Shown one piece after another: positions 63,034-64,000 of a stretch of 64,000 bases of DNA. A model generated the notes under the pieces. The model did not search any database and was not told the origin of the DNA. It saw only the letters and a program-made list of their open reading frames with translations. The number at the start of each line of letters is the position of its first letter. The first letter of the stretch is position 1. The position numbers and the translations under genes are program-made. This DNA is from Shewanella metallivivens (GTDB taxonomy: Bacteria; Pseudomonadota; Gammaproteobacteria; Enterobacterales; Shewanellaceae), in NCBI RefSeq assembly GCF_028750675.1, contig NZ_JAQQPZ010000006.1, positions 95,875 through 159,874 of the forward strand, in the 5' to 3' direction.

Positions 63034-63699
63034 TTATTTATTCGCAGAGTTCACTAAAAAGTGGCTAAACAATTTGTTTTTTAACTCTGGGTGTTCATCC
63101 GAAAACCTAACCCCTATTGTCATTTCGCCTTCAAGTTGCTGCACCTTAACCGCGGTTCCGGTCAGAATGCCTGACAAGTTTTCATCAATAGAAATGGCCA
63201 CATGTATTTCAGCATCTTGCTCAAGAACCATCGATTTAGGGGCTAAAGTGACAAAACACCCTGTCAAAGAAAAATCGAGCATTTTAGCAATGATCTTATT
63301 GTCGTTGTGCATAATAAACACATCTTGTTCAATATCGACTCGCAGCTGCTCTCTGACCTTTTTCTTAGTGATCGATTTTGGCACGCTAAGGCATAACATA
63401 CGCACTGGATGATTCACCATTGATAAAATAGAGGTCTTAAAGGCAATGATGTCTTTAAAGCCACTGTTCGTCATTGCTCTCACCACAATTTCAGCATTGG
63501 CTAACATATGCTGGTAAGCTTCAGAAAAATCTTTAGTGGGAAATTCAATCAAAATAAAACGGTTGATTTGATAACCAATCAAACTCGAACGAGATTGGAC
63601 TTTTTTACCATTAGCAAAATGGATCTCAACAAACAAATCCATACCAATATCAATTAAGCGCAAATCGTCAAGCAACTCGCTCACTGGTGTTTTTATCAT
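63034..63699 (-). CDS. PilZ-domain protein (YcgR-like architecture)
   Basis: A 221-residue cytoplasmic protein. The N-terminal half (about 15-105) has the beta-rich YcgR/PilZN pattern (IDIGMDLFVEIHFANGKKVQSRSSLIGY). The C-terminal PilZ domain starts near 112 with the c-di-GMP motif R-x3-R in KKVREQLRVDIE and the second motif DFSLTGCFV. It should bind c-di-GMP and act on motility or surface behaviour; the target is unknown. It is convergent with gltD and ends 16 bp after the gltBD terminator. Confidence 0.82.
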   Translation of the reverse strand: MIKTPVSELLDDLRLIDIGMDLFVEIHFANGKKVQSRSSLIGYQINRFILIEFPTKDFSEAYQHMLANAEIVVRAMTNSGFKDIIAFKTSILSMVNHPVRMLCLSVPKSITKKKVREQLRVDIEQDVFIMHNDNKIIAKMLDFSLTGCFVTLAPKSMVLEQDAEIHVAISIDENLSGILTGTAVKVQQLEGEMTIGVRFSDEHPELKNKLFSHFLVNSANK

Positions 63700-64000
63700 A
63701 GAACTTTCACCCTGTAAGTGGACGTGATAGAGCTCTGCTTCATCAATCTATTGACCCAAAATTTCATCATTAACATAAAGATAACAGATTTCGTATTGTT
63801 CTACCTAGAGCTTGCCAGTCTTTGTGAAAAAGAATTTTGTTTCTTTTAGCCAGAAGCAATAGGAATATGACGCGACATAAACAATCTTAATAGAATAACG
63901 CGCTCACCGACAGAGGGATAAATAACCCTAAAACAATTCAGGCCAGCAATGCTGGCCTGAAATACCAATAGTTACATCGTTATTTTACCGTAAACTTAGT
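63700..64000. other. Right-end intergenic region
   Basis: About 300 bp upstream of the PilZ gene. It holds an 11-bp GC-rich hairpin at 63937-63961 (TTCAGGCCAGC and its complement, loop AAT) with TTGTTTT after it on the minus strand. This suggests the terminator of a minus-strand gene entering from the right. I see nothing else. Confidence 0.5.
63980..64000 (-). CDS. Possible C-terminal end of a gene beyond the window
   Basis: The minus strand reads TKFTVK and TAA from the window edge, 18 bp before the terminator-like hairpin. Six codons are too few to identify anything; the call rests on the hairpin's position. Confidence 0.25.
   Translation of the reverse strand, partial: TKFTVK

Noticed and set aside
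63002-63412. 136-codon plus-strand open frame opposite the PilZ gene
   Set aside because: Antisense of a protein with clear PilZ motifs; begins inside the gltBD terminator.

Overview
The window is a gammaproteobacterial chromosome segment, almost certainly from a low-GC Shewanella. The clearest genus-level marker is the free-standing Hpt protein (HptA) next to oxyR, which in Shewanella replaces the Hpt domain missing from its Arc sensor kinase. The conserved blocks raiA-pheLA / aroF-tyrA / rplS-trmD-rimM-rpsP-ffh, lepA-lepB-rnc-era-recO-pdxJ-acpS, nadB / rpoE-rseABC and ptsP-rppH / mutH agree with this. Nothing looks like a large island: there is no prophage, transposase, CRISPR array, rRNA or tRNA that I can see.

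Layout. 1-9.1 kb: a partial alanine/sodium symporter, then phosphoketolase (xfp), an OmpA-type porin, and transaldolase-phosphoglucose isomerase (tal-pgi). Both xfp and tal-pgi carry HexR-like boxes. 9.1-24.1 kb: a hemerythrin protein, the thrLABC operon with its attenuator, slyD, trpR, a cytochrome c'/b561 pair, raiA, pheL-pheA with attenuator, and aroF-tyrA. Threonine, phenylalanine and tyrosine synthesis, with TrpR, therefore sit together. 24.4-30.5 kb: rpsP-rimM-trmD-rplS (with an attenuator-like hairpin ahead of rpsP), ffh, and two membrane proteins (YpjD and YfjD types). 30.6-43.6 kb: a MITE-like element, a DUF962 protein, the lep-rnc-era-recO-pdxJ-acpS operon, the sigma-E operon, nadB, and sdhE-ygfX. 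43.7-52.7 kb: nhaA with a secreted small protein and nhaR, a Vibrio-type thyA, a TauE/SafE permease, ptsP, rppH, a long DnaA-box-rich gap, and mutH. 52.8-64 kb: a membrane class III cyclase, oxyR, hptA, a YhcC-type radical SAM protein, gltBD and a PilZ protein.

Most notable points. (1) PheA carries an extra C-terminal domain of about 220 residues that resembles a class I-beta DAHP synthase whose catalytic residues are lost; it is probably a regulatory pseudo-enzyme. (2) The rppH-mutH gap holds four perfect DnaA boxes, near-consensus boxes, clustered GATC sites and an IHF-like site, in the position of E. coli DARS2, the DnaA-reactivating sequence. (3) Two short inverted-repeat elements with ATACC(A/T)ATC ends each abut the TAA stop of a gene. 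(4) lgt is missing from its usual place between ptsP and thyA, and thyA is on the opposite strand and of a divergent type. (5) Leader-peptide and hairpin attenuators are readable for thr and phe.

Coordinates come from reading the sequence. Homology calls rest on recalled family motifs, since no database search was possible.
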